In this document: positions 1 through 9,950 of the stretch, one piece after another | Layout: the number at the start of each line of letters is the position of its first letter | Numbering within the stretch: the first letter of the stretch is position 1 | Source of the DNA: Fistulifera solaris | Lineage: Eukaryota > Bacillariophyta > Bacillariophyceae > Naviculales > Stauroneidaceae | Direction of reading: 5' to 3' | Assembly: GCA_030295235.1 (NCBI GenBank) | Contig: AP026172.1 | Span: forward strand, 62,001 to 126,000 | Length of the DNA stretch: 64,000 nt | The notes under the pieces: generated by a model | Seen by the model: the letters and a program-made list of their open reading frames with translations, nothing else | What the model was told of the DNA's origin: nothing | Databases searched by the model: none | Position numbers and translations under genes: made by a program

Positions 1-1050
1 TCAGAAAGGTAGCACCAGAGTGTAGCAACGCGACAGCGAGTTGGCAATGTTCATGGATAAGCCTGGGAAGGAGCATTGGAAGGCCATGAAGCGTTTGGTA
101 GGCTATTTGGCAAGTACTGACGTGCACTTGAAGTTGCGAGAGCCGTTAAACCTAAAGGTATATGCCTGGGTGGATTCGAACTTTGCTACGAATAAAGAGA
201 GCGAAAGAGTGTGACTGGATTTTTTTGTTACGGTGGGCGGTGGACTTTGCGTGTTTTCGAGCAAGTTGCAGCCGTCAGTGACTTTGTCCAGCACTGAAGC
301 AGAGTATTATGCGGCGTCTCACGTGTGCAACGGATATCAAGTTTCTGCAGATGTTGTTTGAGGAGTTGTTTCCAAAGGAGTTGACTTCGGCCGGGTGTGT
401 TGCTTGAAGATAACACCGGCGATCTTCCTTATGGAGAACCAAGTGGTTGGCAACAGAACTAAGCACATTGATATCAGGATGCATCATATCAGAGAGATGA
501 TGTCGAAGGAAGGAAACATGGACCCGAGATTGGTTGTTAAGTTTGTCAAGTCAGAGAACAACATTGCAGATATTGCGACCAAGAACGTGACGGAGAAGGT
601 TCATGATAGGTTGGCTCCCATTGTGCGTGAGGGACTAATGAGAGAGTTCATTAGAGCCATCTTGGCAGCCGACAGGGAGGATGTCAAAGCATGGCGCCCC
701 TATGCGACATGATGGTGTGTCGGACTGGTGCAAAGATGACGTGAGCACAGCGGACGCACAAAAAGATGTCGCGGGTGATTGCGGAGGTGAAGTGGGCGAC
801 TGGGTTTTACTCTGTAGGGAATCGTGGAACGGAGGTTTTCCCAGGTCGCATGAAGGATTGGAATAATTGGAGCATCAGTCCGAATGTGGAGATTTCGGAG
901 GTGATGGCTTATGGAGGATACGGATTTTCTAAGGAGATGGGATTGACTAGGATTGACGGCAATATAGTAGAAGGTCAGGGGAAATTATTTGAGAGGACTA
1001 ATTACCAGGATTGTTGGAGGATTGCGTCGAACAAGAGAGTTTAGTTTTAG
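1..1050 (+). mobile_element. Ty1/copia (CoDi-type) retroelement fossil, 3' part
   Basis: The translated region reads as the end of a copia pol polyprotein. It shows the reverse-transcriptase tail, the RNase H domain with the copia SSTEAEYYA-type signature, and the usual copia C-terminal block that includes KHIDIRMHHIREM and ends near position 710. Gag, protease and integrase are not in the window, so the element continues off the left edge or is 5' truncated. The right boundary is a guess; I could not define LTR ends or a target-site duplication. The copy is broken in several places and looks old rather than recently inserted. Confidence 0.85.
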
Positions 1051-1572
1051 ATTATAATCTGTAGACAGAGAGTTTGGAACAAGTTAGGTTTCATAGAGCG
1101 TCTCACCAGGGATCGAGTTCCGGTGGTGAGAGAGAAGAAGACAGAAGACCGCTGGAGATTTTAACAACACTGCTCTTCGGATCCTTCTTGCCGATAATTT
1201 CCTTTCCTTTTACCAACAAAGTTCGGCGCCTTTGCTGGTAACTGCAAACCAGTTCTTGGATGATTGTGGCAGAGCTCATGTGTTGCGAGATGAGCCACGC
1301 GTTCTCTGCTCGGCTACGACTGCCGTTTTCTCTTCTTCATCTAGGTGAGGCTATTCTTTTGTACATCTCTACCTCATTTGATGATGATTCGTCGAGAACC
1401 TAATCGTCCTGATGTTCTTATGTCGATCATAGAGATGCCGCTCGATTAGCTTGTTGCCACCTGGGGTTTGCCCTTTAACCGTGTTTTAAACCTACGCAAT
1501 GGCACGGTTTCGGAGTTTTTTACCATGGAAATTTAGCTGGAAGATCTTGCGATCTCAAAGTCGAAACCATCC
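1051..1572. other. Non-coding stretch next to the retroelement
   Basis: No supported gene. It may contain the 3' LTR or the untranslated part of the copia element, but no matching second LTR is present to confirm this. I see no tRNA, tandem repeat or clear promoter. Confidence 0.4.
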
Positions 1573-2473
1573 GTGACCCATCCGGATTGTCTTGATGAAT
1601 TAAAGCCAGAAGACTTGTGTGTTGACGTGGATGAAGCAAAGGTGGAAGCTCCTCAAGGAGTAACACTTATCATCGACGTTTCGGGAAACCATGATGATGA
1701 TCCTATCGCCATTAACGCTTCTGTAGCATTGAATACGCCAGTCGTGACCATCGTTAATTCTCTCGATGGAGCACGTAATTGCCTTCGACTCCAGAAAACT
1801 ATCTCGGTACCATCGATCGATTTGCAAGTCAATGGGAGAGCTTACTGCGTGAGTACGAGGTTATCCCAGCAAATCTTTATTTCCCGAAGTGCTCCGATGG
1901 CAAAATCGAAGCGAGTTGTGCCAAGGACACGCTATACAAAGTTGACTTTTTCTTACTGGAATGGTACGGGTACCAACAATTGAAAGATGATCCGGAAGGG
2001 TTCAAGAAATTATTTCCAGACCCAGCGCTTCTTGCAGGGCAGTACATTGCGTTCCCCCTTTTGATGCGGATGTCTATTCTCATGGCTCACTCTCTGGCTG
2101 GTTGGAGATTCTCACGGAATGAATCCAGAAACCCCAGCGAATTCACGATCCGACTCCTTGTTCAGAGGCGCACGAAACCTCTCTACCACATATTATTTAC
2201 AAGGTTGCGGAGCTTGGTGGCGGCGAGCACGTATTACAATTCTGAGTATGCCCCTTGTCCTCCTAAAGAAGTAACCGAAGGGCTTTTGAATGACGCAGCG
2301 GCTGGCGTGGCTGCGGGCGCCATTTTATTGGAGCTTTTCTCATGTTCCTTGTCATGAAGTTTGTGCTGAACTATCACACGGGTATCGACGAAAAGTTTCA
2401 TGAGGCAGAAAAGGAAGAAAAGGAGCTCGAGTCAAACACTAGCCAGGCGTCGCACAGGAATGATGCGGCCTAG
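1573..2473 (+). pseudogene. Broken coding remnant of unknown origin
   Basis: Protein-like composition continues over about 900 bp but in more than one frame, so this is not an intact gene. An acidic N-terminal half is followed by a segment with aromatic and charged residues, an alanine/glycine-rich hydrophobic stretch near the 3' end that could be a membrane helix, and a charged Glu/Lys-rich tail. I recognise no family. It lies just downstream of a copia fossil and may be part of it, or it may be a decayed host gene. I treat it as a fossil and do not reconstruct it. Confidence 0.4.
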
Positions 2474-2718
2474 AGGTGGATCAGCAAGAGCGATCTTAGT
2501 ATTAATGGTGCTTGTATTTGTGTAATCTCTTTTTTATTGTACTCGTTAGTGGTAACTCGGGGATTAAATTACGTTTTCCATGTTGTGTAGGATAAAAGGA
2601 ATCTACCGGCAGAAGTTAATTCAGACTGTGATACAGTATTTTTACTTGAAATAAAAGAAGGAGAATGCGATGAAGTCCTGATAGTGTGATCGTTAGTGTT
2701 GATGATTTAAAAAGGCCC

Positions 2719-3198
2719 TTATAATCTCATTCCCTCCGCCATGACAGACGTCATGTATTTAAATACACGAGTCCAGTTGTCGGCATCTTCCGTTGTGAAG
2801 TCAGCTCCCAGGATTGTTTCAACTGCGAAAATAGTGGCTCGACCCATCGAAGAGAGATCTTCTGGCTTGGCGCCGTACGAAATATGTCGCTGGCCGAGAT
2901 CCTTGAGAAAGTCTTCCAAGGAATCCAAATTCGGTCCTAGAAACTGAACGACACAGTCCACCATATCCACAATCACAGGAGCATGAGTCTTGAACGAAAG
3001 GTGTTCCTTGATATTCTCCACGCCTTCCATATCAAAGATAGCTGCGGCAGGAGGATTCAATTGAAAGAGTCGCTCAAAGATGAGTTCGCCTAATCGATCG
3101 ACGTAGTCTTTGTCTTTCAACTTCACCTGGTCCCATGTACTCGACACATTCATGGCGGTGGTGTAGTCAATACTTTCGATACGAGTAGAAGTTGTCAT
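2719..3198 (-). CDS. Single-domain globin
   Basis: The 159-residue protein has the pattern of the flavohaemoglobin/neuroglobin-like globin branch. The predicted proximal-histidine region reads LGQRHISYGAKPEDL and is followed by the H-helix pattern FTTEDADNWTRVF. The distal E-helix region around SFKTHAPVIVDMVD precedes it. Length is right for one globin domain; there is no reductase domain, signal peptide or membrane helix, so it is probably cytosolic. I chose the ATG giving MTTSTRIES; an upstream TTG would only add eight residues. Likely roles are O2/NO binding or NO detoxification, which is inferred from the family. No intron is seen. The neighbour at 4124-4826 is on the same strand. Confidence 0.85.
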   Translation of the reverse strand: MTTSTRIESIDYTTAMNVSSTWDQVKLKDKDYVDRLGELIFERLFQLNPPAAAIFDMEGVENIKEHLSFKTHAPVIVDMVDCVVQFLGPNLDSLEDFLKDLGQRHISYGAKPEDLSSMGRATIFAVETILGADFTTEDADNWTRVFKYMTSVMAEGMRL

Positions 3199-4123
3199 GG
3201 TGTCTTTTATTATGTAGCACAAGCGTTTGAAGGAGTCCCAAGTAAAAAAAAATGGTGCAAGCTCTCTTCTCTCCGCTCCGAAAATTTTTGGCTGGCTGAG
3301 AGACCAAGGTGCAAGATTGAATCTTGGAATCCATCGGGAAAGTATACTATTTTATCGATAGCATTGATCCGACGATACTGCCCCTCTACTACGTAAGCGG
3401 ACATTCACTTACAGATTGATTCTTCCGTGTTCCAACACGACATTTCATGCAACAATAAAATTTTGGATAACTGCGACGTTTACGTAAAAATGACCCCGAA
3501 ATCCGTACTTATTTGCAAAGGGCTGTCAGCAATGGACCTATCCGCTCCCCCAAACTCCGCTAAAAATGATACAAAAAAGTAGAGTATTCGAGTGACATGT
3601 GACATGAAAAGCACCTACGGATTGCGGATGCTTGCTGCGAAAACCGAAAAACAGCCGCCGACAGCATGCAGGGAGCAGGCGGGTTAAAAAATCAGTTGCC
3701 CCTACACTGGTGTAACCTGCATTTTACGAATACACGGTCATTCGCAATAAACATTAACGGAGATAAGACAAAAGACACTTCGTGTTGACGAGAGGGGTGC
3801 AATAGCGGATGTCTTTGTCTTGGGCCTTTGTGGATTCGGGAGGGAAAGTTTATGCGCCTCTATTACAGATTTACAGGACAAGTTTCAAAACACTTGTTTA
3901 GCAAACAAGAACCGAAAAGAACGTCCCCTGCATTTCTTGTTTCTTTCAGCTAAGCGATTGCCAGCAAATTATACTGAACTTATCAACAATACGCCTCAAG
4001 TACATTGCTCCTTTGGGCAAGGGAGGTTAACAGCAGAACCTGTACGATTGTTCGTAATCCATAACGAGTCAATATTCTTTGATATGAATTACCGCATCAA
4101 ATTGTCCAATTATGCTTCAACCA
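3199..4123. other. Intergenic region, no supported gene
   Basis: About 0.9 kb between the globin start and the 3' end of the Cys-rich gene. A 106-codon open frame at 3820-4140 has no recognisable domain and overlaps the neighbouring 3' end, so I do not call it. No RNA gene or repeat is evident. Confidence 0.5.
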
Positions 4124-4826
4124 TTAGAGAAGAGCTATGAAAGGAATCAAGACAAGGAATCCTGTCGCTAAATTCACCGTAAGTTCCTTGACGCTCGATG
4201 TGGTCGTTGTTTCCCCTTCATGAGCATGATCATCGCAAACCACTTGACTTTCCGCTGTCGTGGCTGAATTGCAGGCATGCATAGTACAAATGGATTCCAT
4301 ATCATGCAAACCTTCTTCGGCAGCTGTTGTCAAGGACTCGTGCGGGCAGTTGTCGTGGACCGCTACCAGAGTAAGAAAGTTGGTGCCACACGCCTCGGGA
4401 GAGCAGTCGGTCAAACATCCGGCATCCAACATGGCACTGTAGGCCGCATCACCGCTTCCATCATCGCATACAGATGTTGGGCAATCGGGAGCTCCTTCGG
4501 TCGCGCTACGTTGAATCTCACACGCAACGCAAAGCGGTGTCAAAGTCATGGAAGCCATCTTCAATCTCGGTCGGCACTTCACCATCTTGACAATAGTCGT
4601 GATGCGCTTGAATGATATAATAGTTCAAAGTACAGTCCTCGGAACTGCAATCCGTGGCACATGAAGACGTTTGCAACGCATTAAAAGCTGTCAGCATAGT
4701 AGCCGTGTCAGTACAATCAATGGCAAATCCTAAATGTTCCGCTTCACAGGCGCAACTCTCGGCCGAAAGCACCGCGGCAAACTGAAAACTTAGAAGAAGG
4801 ACGATTGACGCCGGCACAAGCATCAT
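4124..4826 (-). CDS. Secreted Cys-rich protein with internal duplication, probably membrane- or GPI-anchored
   Basis: It starts with a clear signal peptide (MMLVPASIVLLLSFQFAAVLS) and ends in a hydrophobic tail (LATGFLVLIPFIALL) with no charged residues after it, as in GPI-anchored proteins. Between them lie two homologous Cys-rich repeats. Each has a C-x(1-2)-C-E start, a TDCSxExC core, an H-D-x-C motif and a G-x-HD motif near the end. The His-, Asp- and Cys-rich linker (VCDDHAHEG) suggests metal binding. The repeats are in different frames: the span is 3n+1, so one extra base lies somewhere in 4518-4545. A short intron does not explain this because the residues there are conserved between the repeats. 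It is divergent from the phytotransferrin gene, 536 bp away. A role in metal capture at the cell surface is inference; I do not recognise the family. Confidence 0.6.
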
Positions 4827-5362
4827 GGTAGCACAGTCTAATCGTCTTGTTGAAGTGGTAAAGGTGTGAATGGCAGTGAATTAACGTCGGTACAACGAAA
4901 GAGTGAAAAGTGAAACTTTTGCAAAAACTGCAAAAGGGCCGGAAAGCGCTTTAAGCCTGAAGAAGGCCATAAGAATAGCCTTGACACTACCATTCGCAAG
5001 ATCGAACTTCATAGACAATTTACTTTTTGTTGTGCTTGCGCAATCTTGCGACTTCGCCTCTCTGAAGTGTGGAAAGTAGAAAAGGCTAACTTGGGACACG
5101 TGTGGAATGAGAAGTGGCCTAAACTAGATCTCAAAACACTTTCTCTCAAGGCCGTTTAGCTTTTTTTCTTTTATTTCTCATTCCGATGGTCACCGTCGTC
5201 TCTTTTAACCGGGCACACTACCTGGTACCAGAAAATAAGCCAAGAAGCTTCTTCTGGGCCTCAAAAAGCTCCATTGCTTCCCTGACGAGACAGGTTGACT
5301 GTATTTCTATCAAGTCGATCGGTTTCAATTGCTTCCTCTCGCTCACTTTATACACAATAAAT
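4827..5362. promoter_or_regulatory. Shared divergent promoter region of Cys-rich gene and phytotransferrin
   Basis: This 536-bp gap separates two start codons pointing away from each other, so it must hold both promoters. Open frames here have no domain support. I cannot point to a specific iron-responsive motif. Co-regulation of the two genes is an inference from layout only. Confidence 0.45.
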
Positions 5363-7212
5363 ATGACTAGCACTAGTAGCATCACCACAATCTGCTTTTG
5401 TTCCTTGTGTGCTTTGGCGACCTCTTCCGTACAGGAACAGCTGCCAACAGCAGCACTTCCCCGAAGTTTGCAAGTCAAGAGCACGTTTGTCAATTTGTAT
5501 GAAACGGTCACCACAGTCGACGCATCTATCGACAAGGACATTCGCGCCATTTTCTCTAAGACCAACTTTGGGACACAGGCGGCGTTTGAAGAAGCCAAGA
5601 AGCTCTATTCTCAAGGAGCCTATGTTGCATCGTATGCCACGTTGCAGATTGACGCTACGAGTTTAACGGAGGATCTAGTCGCTGGGACTGCGATCCAGGG
5701 AATGTCGAGCAATCGTCCGAATCATCCTGCGAAAGGGATTGTCATGGAAACTGTTCCAGCAGGAAGTACATCAATAAGAGTACAGTACACGACAAATTGT
5801 TACGTCGGTGGTCTCGGCACACCTATCGTCGATCATTGTAAGAAGATATTTGCGTCGTGTTTTTGGTTCATCCCATACTAAATGCGCCTCACATGAACGT
5901 GTTTCTCGTTTAATTGCTGTGAGTCAGGTTTGATGGAATCGACTGGCGATCAAACGATTCAAATAAGCGAAAATGGCCAAAAAATTGCATACACGTACAA
6001 TCCATTACAAGACACAAAGAATGCTTTAACCCTGGAGCTCCTGGGCCAAGGCAATTCATCTTCGCCCGCCTACTCTGCATTCGTTGATTTCAGCGGGGCG
6101 TATGACTACGCCAATCAACTTATCATGGCGGCATTTCAAGGTTCCACAACATCGTTTCCCAATCAGCACACGAACATGGACTTTTCGAAATTGGACCACG
6201 AAGGGCGAGCCGGTGAGTAGTTCATGCCTGACTCTTTGGAATAGCCTTTTAAGCAACTCAAAGACTTTTTTATGAAACAGCTGCCATTCGTTGGGGAATG
6301 GTCGGCATGATTATACATTCACAAGTGCTGGAGAAATTACATCTAGCCACGGCGTCCTGCGACCAGAAAGAAAATGCCATCCATCACTGGGACGAGGCAG
6401 TCGGCTTCTACACGGGTTCCATCACCGACTTTCCCGGAGAAGAAGGATACCTTATCTTCACCGTAGCTGAAATGGAATGCTCTTACTTTGGGACATGCAG
6501 TGAAGGAAGCATGGCCCGTGTCAATGAAGCAATTTTTTTGGCATTTCTCGAAGGCAAGGACATGCTGCAAGAAAAGCAATGTAAAGAAGTCATTAAAGTA
6601 TCCCAGCGAATCAAATCACTAATGATGATTCCTCTCGTTCAACGCATCCTTCGTCATGCGTATGAACTGGATCTACAAGAGAACCAACAAGCCAAAACTC
6701 AAGGCGACGCCGCCGCCTTCATGGCATCCCTTGCACCACATCTGTATAGCTGTCAGCGATCGTCAGCGCACATGTTGTGGAATGATCTAGCGCCTGGAAA
6801 CGCTACAAAAGCTAGTTTTGAAGTTCTCAAATTCAATTTGGAGCGAACGTACGATTGTTTGGGAATCCGTTGCGAGGATGTCGGCGGTTTGTTGCACATT
6901 GATCCAAGTGGCAGTGGGCTGTTGTATAATAAAGGCGCCGAGCCCTGTAATTACGTTCCGTCGCCAGCTGAATCATCTAATAAGACGAAAAGCACTAACC
7001 GTGCTGAAGAGAATGACGACGACAGGAATCAAACCGCATCGACGATCGTTTTTGTGGCGCTGGGATTTTTAGTTGCTGCAGTTCTCTTTGCGTTTGTTCG
7101 ATATCGCTCGAAGAAGCCGACGAAAGTGAAAGCAATGGAACAAACAGACGCTGTGGCATCCAATGATAAGGAAGATACGACCGTGGCGGTCAAAGTTGGC
7201 GAAATAGCTTGA
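5363..7212 (+). CDS. Phytotransferrin (FEA1/ISIP2A-family Fe(III)-binding surface protein)
   Basis: Three exons (5363-5837, 5928-6212, 6281-7212) with canonical GT-AG introns of 90 and 68 nt join in frame to 563 residues. The protein has a signal peptide (from MTSTSSITT), two FEA1-like domains, the family hallmark HHWDEAVGFYTGS followed by a Gly-rich loop and EMECSYFGTC, and one C-terminal transmembrane helix (about IVFVALGFLVAAVLFAFV) with a short basic cytosolic tail. In diatoms this family binds ferric iron together with carbonate at the cell surface for endocytic uptake; that is family knowledge. An upstream in-frame ATG at 5186 would bury the signal peptide, so 5363 is preferred. The reading frame is intact, including a run of seven T. 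Iron-responsive expression is expected but not shown by the sequence. Confidence 0.85.
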
Positions 7213-7791
7213 ATGATAAATAAATAAATGTAGAGCAATTTGAAGTGTCATATGAATCATGCAGTAACCATCTGATCAGTCGGGAAAGACTGTGCTTGTC
7301 CATCATGATAATTACACGATAGATCGTTTCAATTGGTTCATCAATCGACATTTTACTGCATTACCAGATACGAAGCTTATTTGAAAGAGTTGCAGCAGTG
7401 CGCGCGTCTCTGGTATTTTGTTATAGCAACAAGTTGAGAGGGTTCTGGATGTGGATGTATGGCGAGAGAACATCAAGACGGACATCGGATGGTCGCGTTT
7501 TGCGCCACGGCGAACCGTTACTCAATCTTTCTATGTACTCGTATTTCTGATGGATATTAGTACACTAAATTAAAGACTATTATGGGTTGTTAGGTCGAAG
7601 CTATTTCCAACACGGAAAGAACTTTGCTGTTGGACATGAACCGGTTTTCAAAGAAAAAAGTGTGATCCAAAATCACGGCAGTTTTGCGAAAGATGAATGA
7701 AGCCAACAACGGAAGACAAGACAACTCCGACAAGAAGGGCAACAGAACCGCAAACGTCTTTTGAATATCATTTTAGAAGCTTAATTTTATC
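7213..7791. other. Intergenic region, nothing recognised
   Basis: About 580 bp between phytotransferrin and the next gene. I see no gene, RNA or repeat here. Confidence 0.5.
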
Positions 7792-8763
7792 ATGGATCAG
7801 CTACAAACTGAATACATTCCATCGAATGAATGCTTTTCGTCGTTCAAGAAAGGATTTGCGAAGGATATAATGCAAACCGAACAAGACGACACCGTCATGG
7901 TGTCATTGCTGCGTCGTGCCGACTTGGATGGTTCTATTGTCTGTCTTACTCCGCCTCCTTTGTACAAACTGACGAAACGAGGTGGTAACATTGACACAAC
8001 ACCCGGGAGTGATCAAGTAGATAACTTCCGTTCGAGACATTTTCTTTCCGAGAGAGGCGCTTTTTCGTCGTTCATTCATGAAAACGTGTCGTCGCCGACA
8101 ACACCTTTCGCGCACGAAAGTGATTCTTGTTCACATCAAGAGACCAGGGTTTCTCCCATATTCCATTCAAGGCGTGCATCGGTTTTGGATGACGATGAGG
8201 ACGATGGTGATTTCGACGACCACTACTTCGACCTTCAACACAACGATGATATGTCAATCGCGTTCCCGGCCGAGATTGACACGAAAACATCTCACGCAGA
8301 GGCATCTATCTCAAGCACTTTCTGCGGAGTAGCGCTTCCGAAGGATTTGGAAGTGCACAATATGACAGCGTGCTGTGGTAGCTTTCGCGACAAGCTGCTG
8401 TGTCTGTTTGAAACTTCTACAACGTCAAAGGTAAATATCCACAAGACTCAAGCGATGGATAGTGACATGATGCAGTCAGGAGAAACCGAAAAGCCATCCA
8501 CCAGTGACACAGCTGCAGTTACTGAAGATGATTTGTCATGGAATCAAGATCGCTTCCGCGATATCAAATTGAATAAATTGAACCAGCGGTTTCAACCAAA
8601 CGGGATTCCAGAGGGGTGCCCCATGCATGTTGCTATCAACGAGACAGAAGAATCGACAGTGGCGTCTACTATGTCGGGCGAGTCGAGTCAAACAGCAGCT
8701 TCGAAGAGTCCACGCCGTTTACGCCTGGCGCGTTTGCACAAACAGCGGATGCAGCAATACTAG
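7792..8763 (+). CDS. Hypothetical acidic, Ser/Thr-rich protein
   Basis: A single uninterrupted frame of 323 residues, with no signal peptide or membrane helix. The middle has an acidic tract (DDDEDDGDFDDHYFD), and the C-terminus is basic (SPRRLRLARLHKQRMQQY). Composition is typical of disordered regulatory proteins with many possible phosphorylation sites. I recognise no domain. ATG 7792 follows an A/T-rich leader. A diatom-specific protein of unknown function is the safest description. Confidence 0.65.
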   Translation: MDQLQTEYIPSNECFSSFKKGFAKDIMQTEQDDTVMVSLLRRADLDGSIVCLTPPPLYKLTKRGGNIDTTPGSDQVDNFRSRHFLSERGAFSSFIHENVSSPTTPFAHESDSCSHQETRVSPIFHSRRASVLDDDEDDGDFDDHYFDLQHNDDMSIAFPAEIDTKTSHAEASISSTFCGVALPKDLEVHNMTACCGSFRDKLLCLFETSTTSKVNIHKTQAMDSDMMQSGETEKPSTSDTAAVTEDDLSWNQDRFRDIKLNKLNQRFQPNGIPEGCPMHVAINETEESTVASTMSGESSQTAASKSPRRLRLARLHKQRMQQY

Positions 8764-9134
8764 CTCCGAGTTGATAATCTGCATCAACTCTCTATCCCAG
8801 GAATCTGTCATGACAACAGACTAGCTTGTCAATAAACCTTCATTTGTGGAAGCAAAAAGCGCGTCTTGTTGCGTGTTAAGGATGTTTCCGGGCATGTGTT
8901 TATCTCGTGTGTAACTTATTGGATGTATCAATCAGCAATAATAATTTAATTTGCATGCATTTTAAGAATCCGTGTAACTCTATCGTCTTTGATTTATAGT
9001 AAGTGCTTAAACTGGTGCAAGATGGGGTATTTGTGCACTGGATATCAAGGTCGTCATTTCGAGTAATCTCGTGATTCAGAGAGTCTTTGGTTGACCGTCT
9101 CATTGGATTCGGCTCGTGGTAACTAAAATGTACT

Positions 9135-9214
9135 GGAAAGGACGTCAAAATTCTGCTTCCACTACAAGATTCTACGTAGCGTCTACGAAGAGGCAGAATT
9201 TTAACGCCGTTTCC
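9135..9214. repeat. MITE-like inverted-repeat element, copy 1
   Basis: An 80-bp element with imperfect terminal inverted repeats of about 25 bp. The left end reads GGAAAGGACGTCAAAATTCT and the right end, reversed, reads GGAAACGGCGTTAAAATTCT. A CTACGTAG palindrome lies near the centre. A second copy at about 55838-55920 shares ends and centre. It has no coding capacity, so it would depend on a transposase elsewhere, or may fold as a hairpin. Confidence 0.7.
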
Positions 9215-9272
9215 CCGATGCATGACTAGCATCAAGCTTCTTTTCCTAGAGTAGACTACACCTTCCATTGTA

Positions 9273-9312
9273 TAGGCCCAAAGTGTAAACGACCTTTTTC
9301 CACGACTGAAAC
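9273..9312 (+). repeat. Direct repeat, copy 1 (TAGGCCCAAAGTGTAA...)
   Basis: About 40 bp beginning TAGGCCCAAAGTGTAAACGA and running into CCACGACTGAAA. It is nearly identical to 9492-9530, 219 bp further on. The pair may be the ends of a small element or of an LTR-like insertion, or may be a local duplication. Confidence 0.7.
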
Positions 9313-9491
9313 TTCAGTCATGAATCAACATGAGTACAATGTAGACTGCTACCAAACCGCTCCTCCTGCTGCCATCCGGCTAGGCTATTATTGTTCTCAT
9401 AAAATGCACTAATCTATAGCATTATTTGTTATGAGCGCGTTGATTCGTTATAACGAAATACCGTGCAGATCGTCGTTTTCTCAATTTCATG

Positions 9492-9530
9492 TAGGCCCAA
9501 AGTGTAAGCGACCTTTTGCCACGACTGAAA
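9492..9530 (+). repeat. Direct repeat, copy 2 (TAGGCCCAAAGTGTAA...)
   Basis: Near-identical partner of 9273-9312 in the same orientation. Just upstream, ATTTCATGTAGGCCC also occurs at 30601-30615, so the sequence is part of a wider dispersed family. Confidence 0.7.
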
Positions 9531-9766
9531 TTAAGTCGAGAGTCGAACAAAGATTACTTCTTGACGAGAGTCATGCCAGAACGAGTTGAAACTAACAATG
9601 AACCAACCTATCGAGAGGATTTTCACATGGCGTTTAGCCTTTTTGCATACGAACAGTGTTATCGTTTACTGCATATCTCACTTATTAATTAGTACGTGCT
9701 ACTTGCACCATACGACGGACGAGGGACCGCAACCCGCCAAGGGCGCGGCGCGGCGTTAGGAGCGAG

Positions 9767-9774
9767 TGACGTCA
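9767..9774 (+). promoter_or_regulatory. TGACGTCA palindromic CRE-like site
   Basis: A perfect TGACGTCA lies about 180 bp upstream of the ATG of the plastid-targeted gene at 9951, next to a GC-rich block. TGACGT-type elements bound by bZIP factors are known in CO2/cAMP-responsive promoters of diatoms. Function here is inferred from sequence and position only. Confidence 0.4.
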
Positions 9775-9950
9775 GGAATTCCAACGAATGACTGACGGCA
9801 GCGCACAAAAACCCGTCCGCGTCAGACGAGTTTTTCGCGAGGCATTTTCTGTTTCATCCAATTGATGGAAGAAAACGAGTTGCTGGTGAATCTCTTGACT
9901 CTGTAAAAACAAAAGCGACTAGACAATTATTACTGCTGAGATAGGAAGTG

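Larger units (their letters stand above)
8764..9950. other. Repeat-rich intergenic region and promoter of the plastid protein gene
   Basis: About 1.2 kb without a supported gene. It contains the MITE at 9135-9214, two direct repeats at 9273 and 9492, two copies of the CCACGACTG motif, a GC-rich block around 9740-9760 and the TGACGTCA site at 9767. It appears to be a landing area for small non-autonomous elements. Confidence 0.55.

Noticed and set aside
3820-4140. 106-codon open frame on plus strand
   Set aside because: No domain, overlaps the 3' end of the Cys-rich gene, composition not protein-like.
4508-4596. 88-nt GT-AG intron to explain the frame change in the Cys-rich gene
   Set aside because: It would remove residues that align between the two internal repeats, so a single-base break is more likely.
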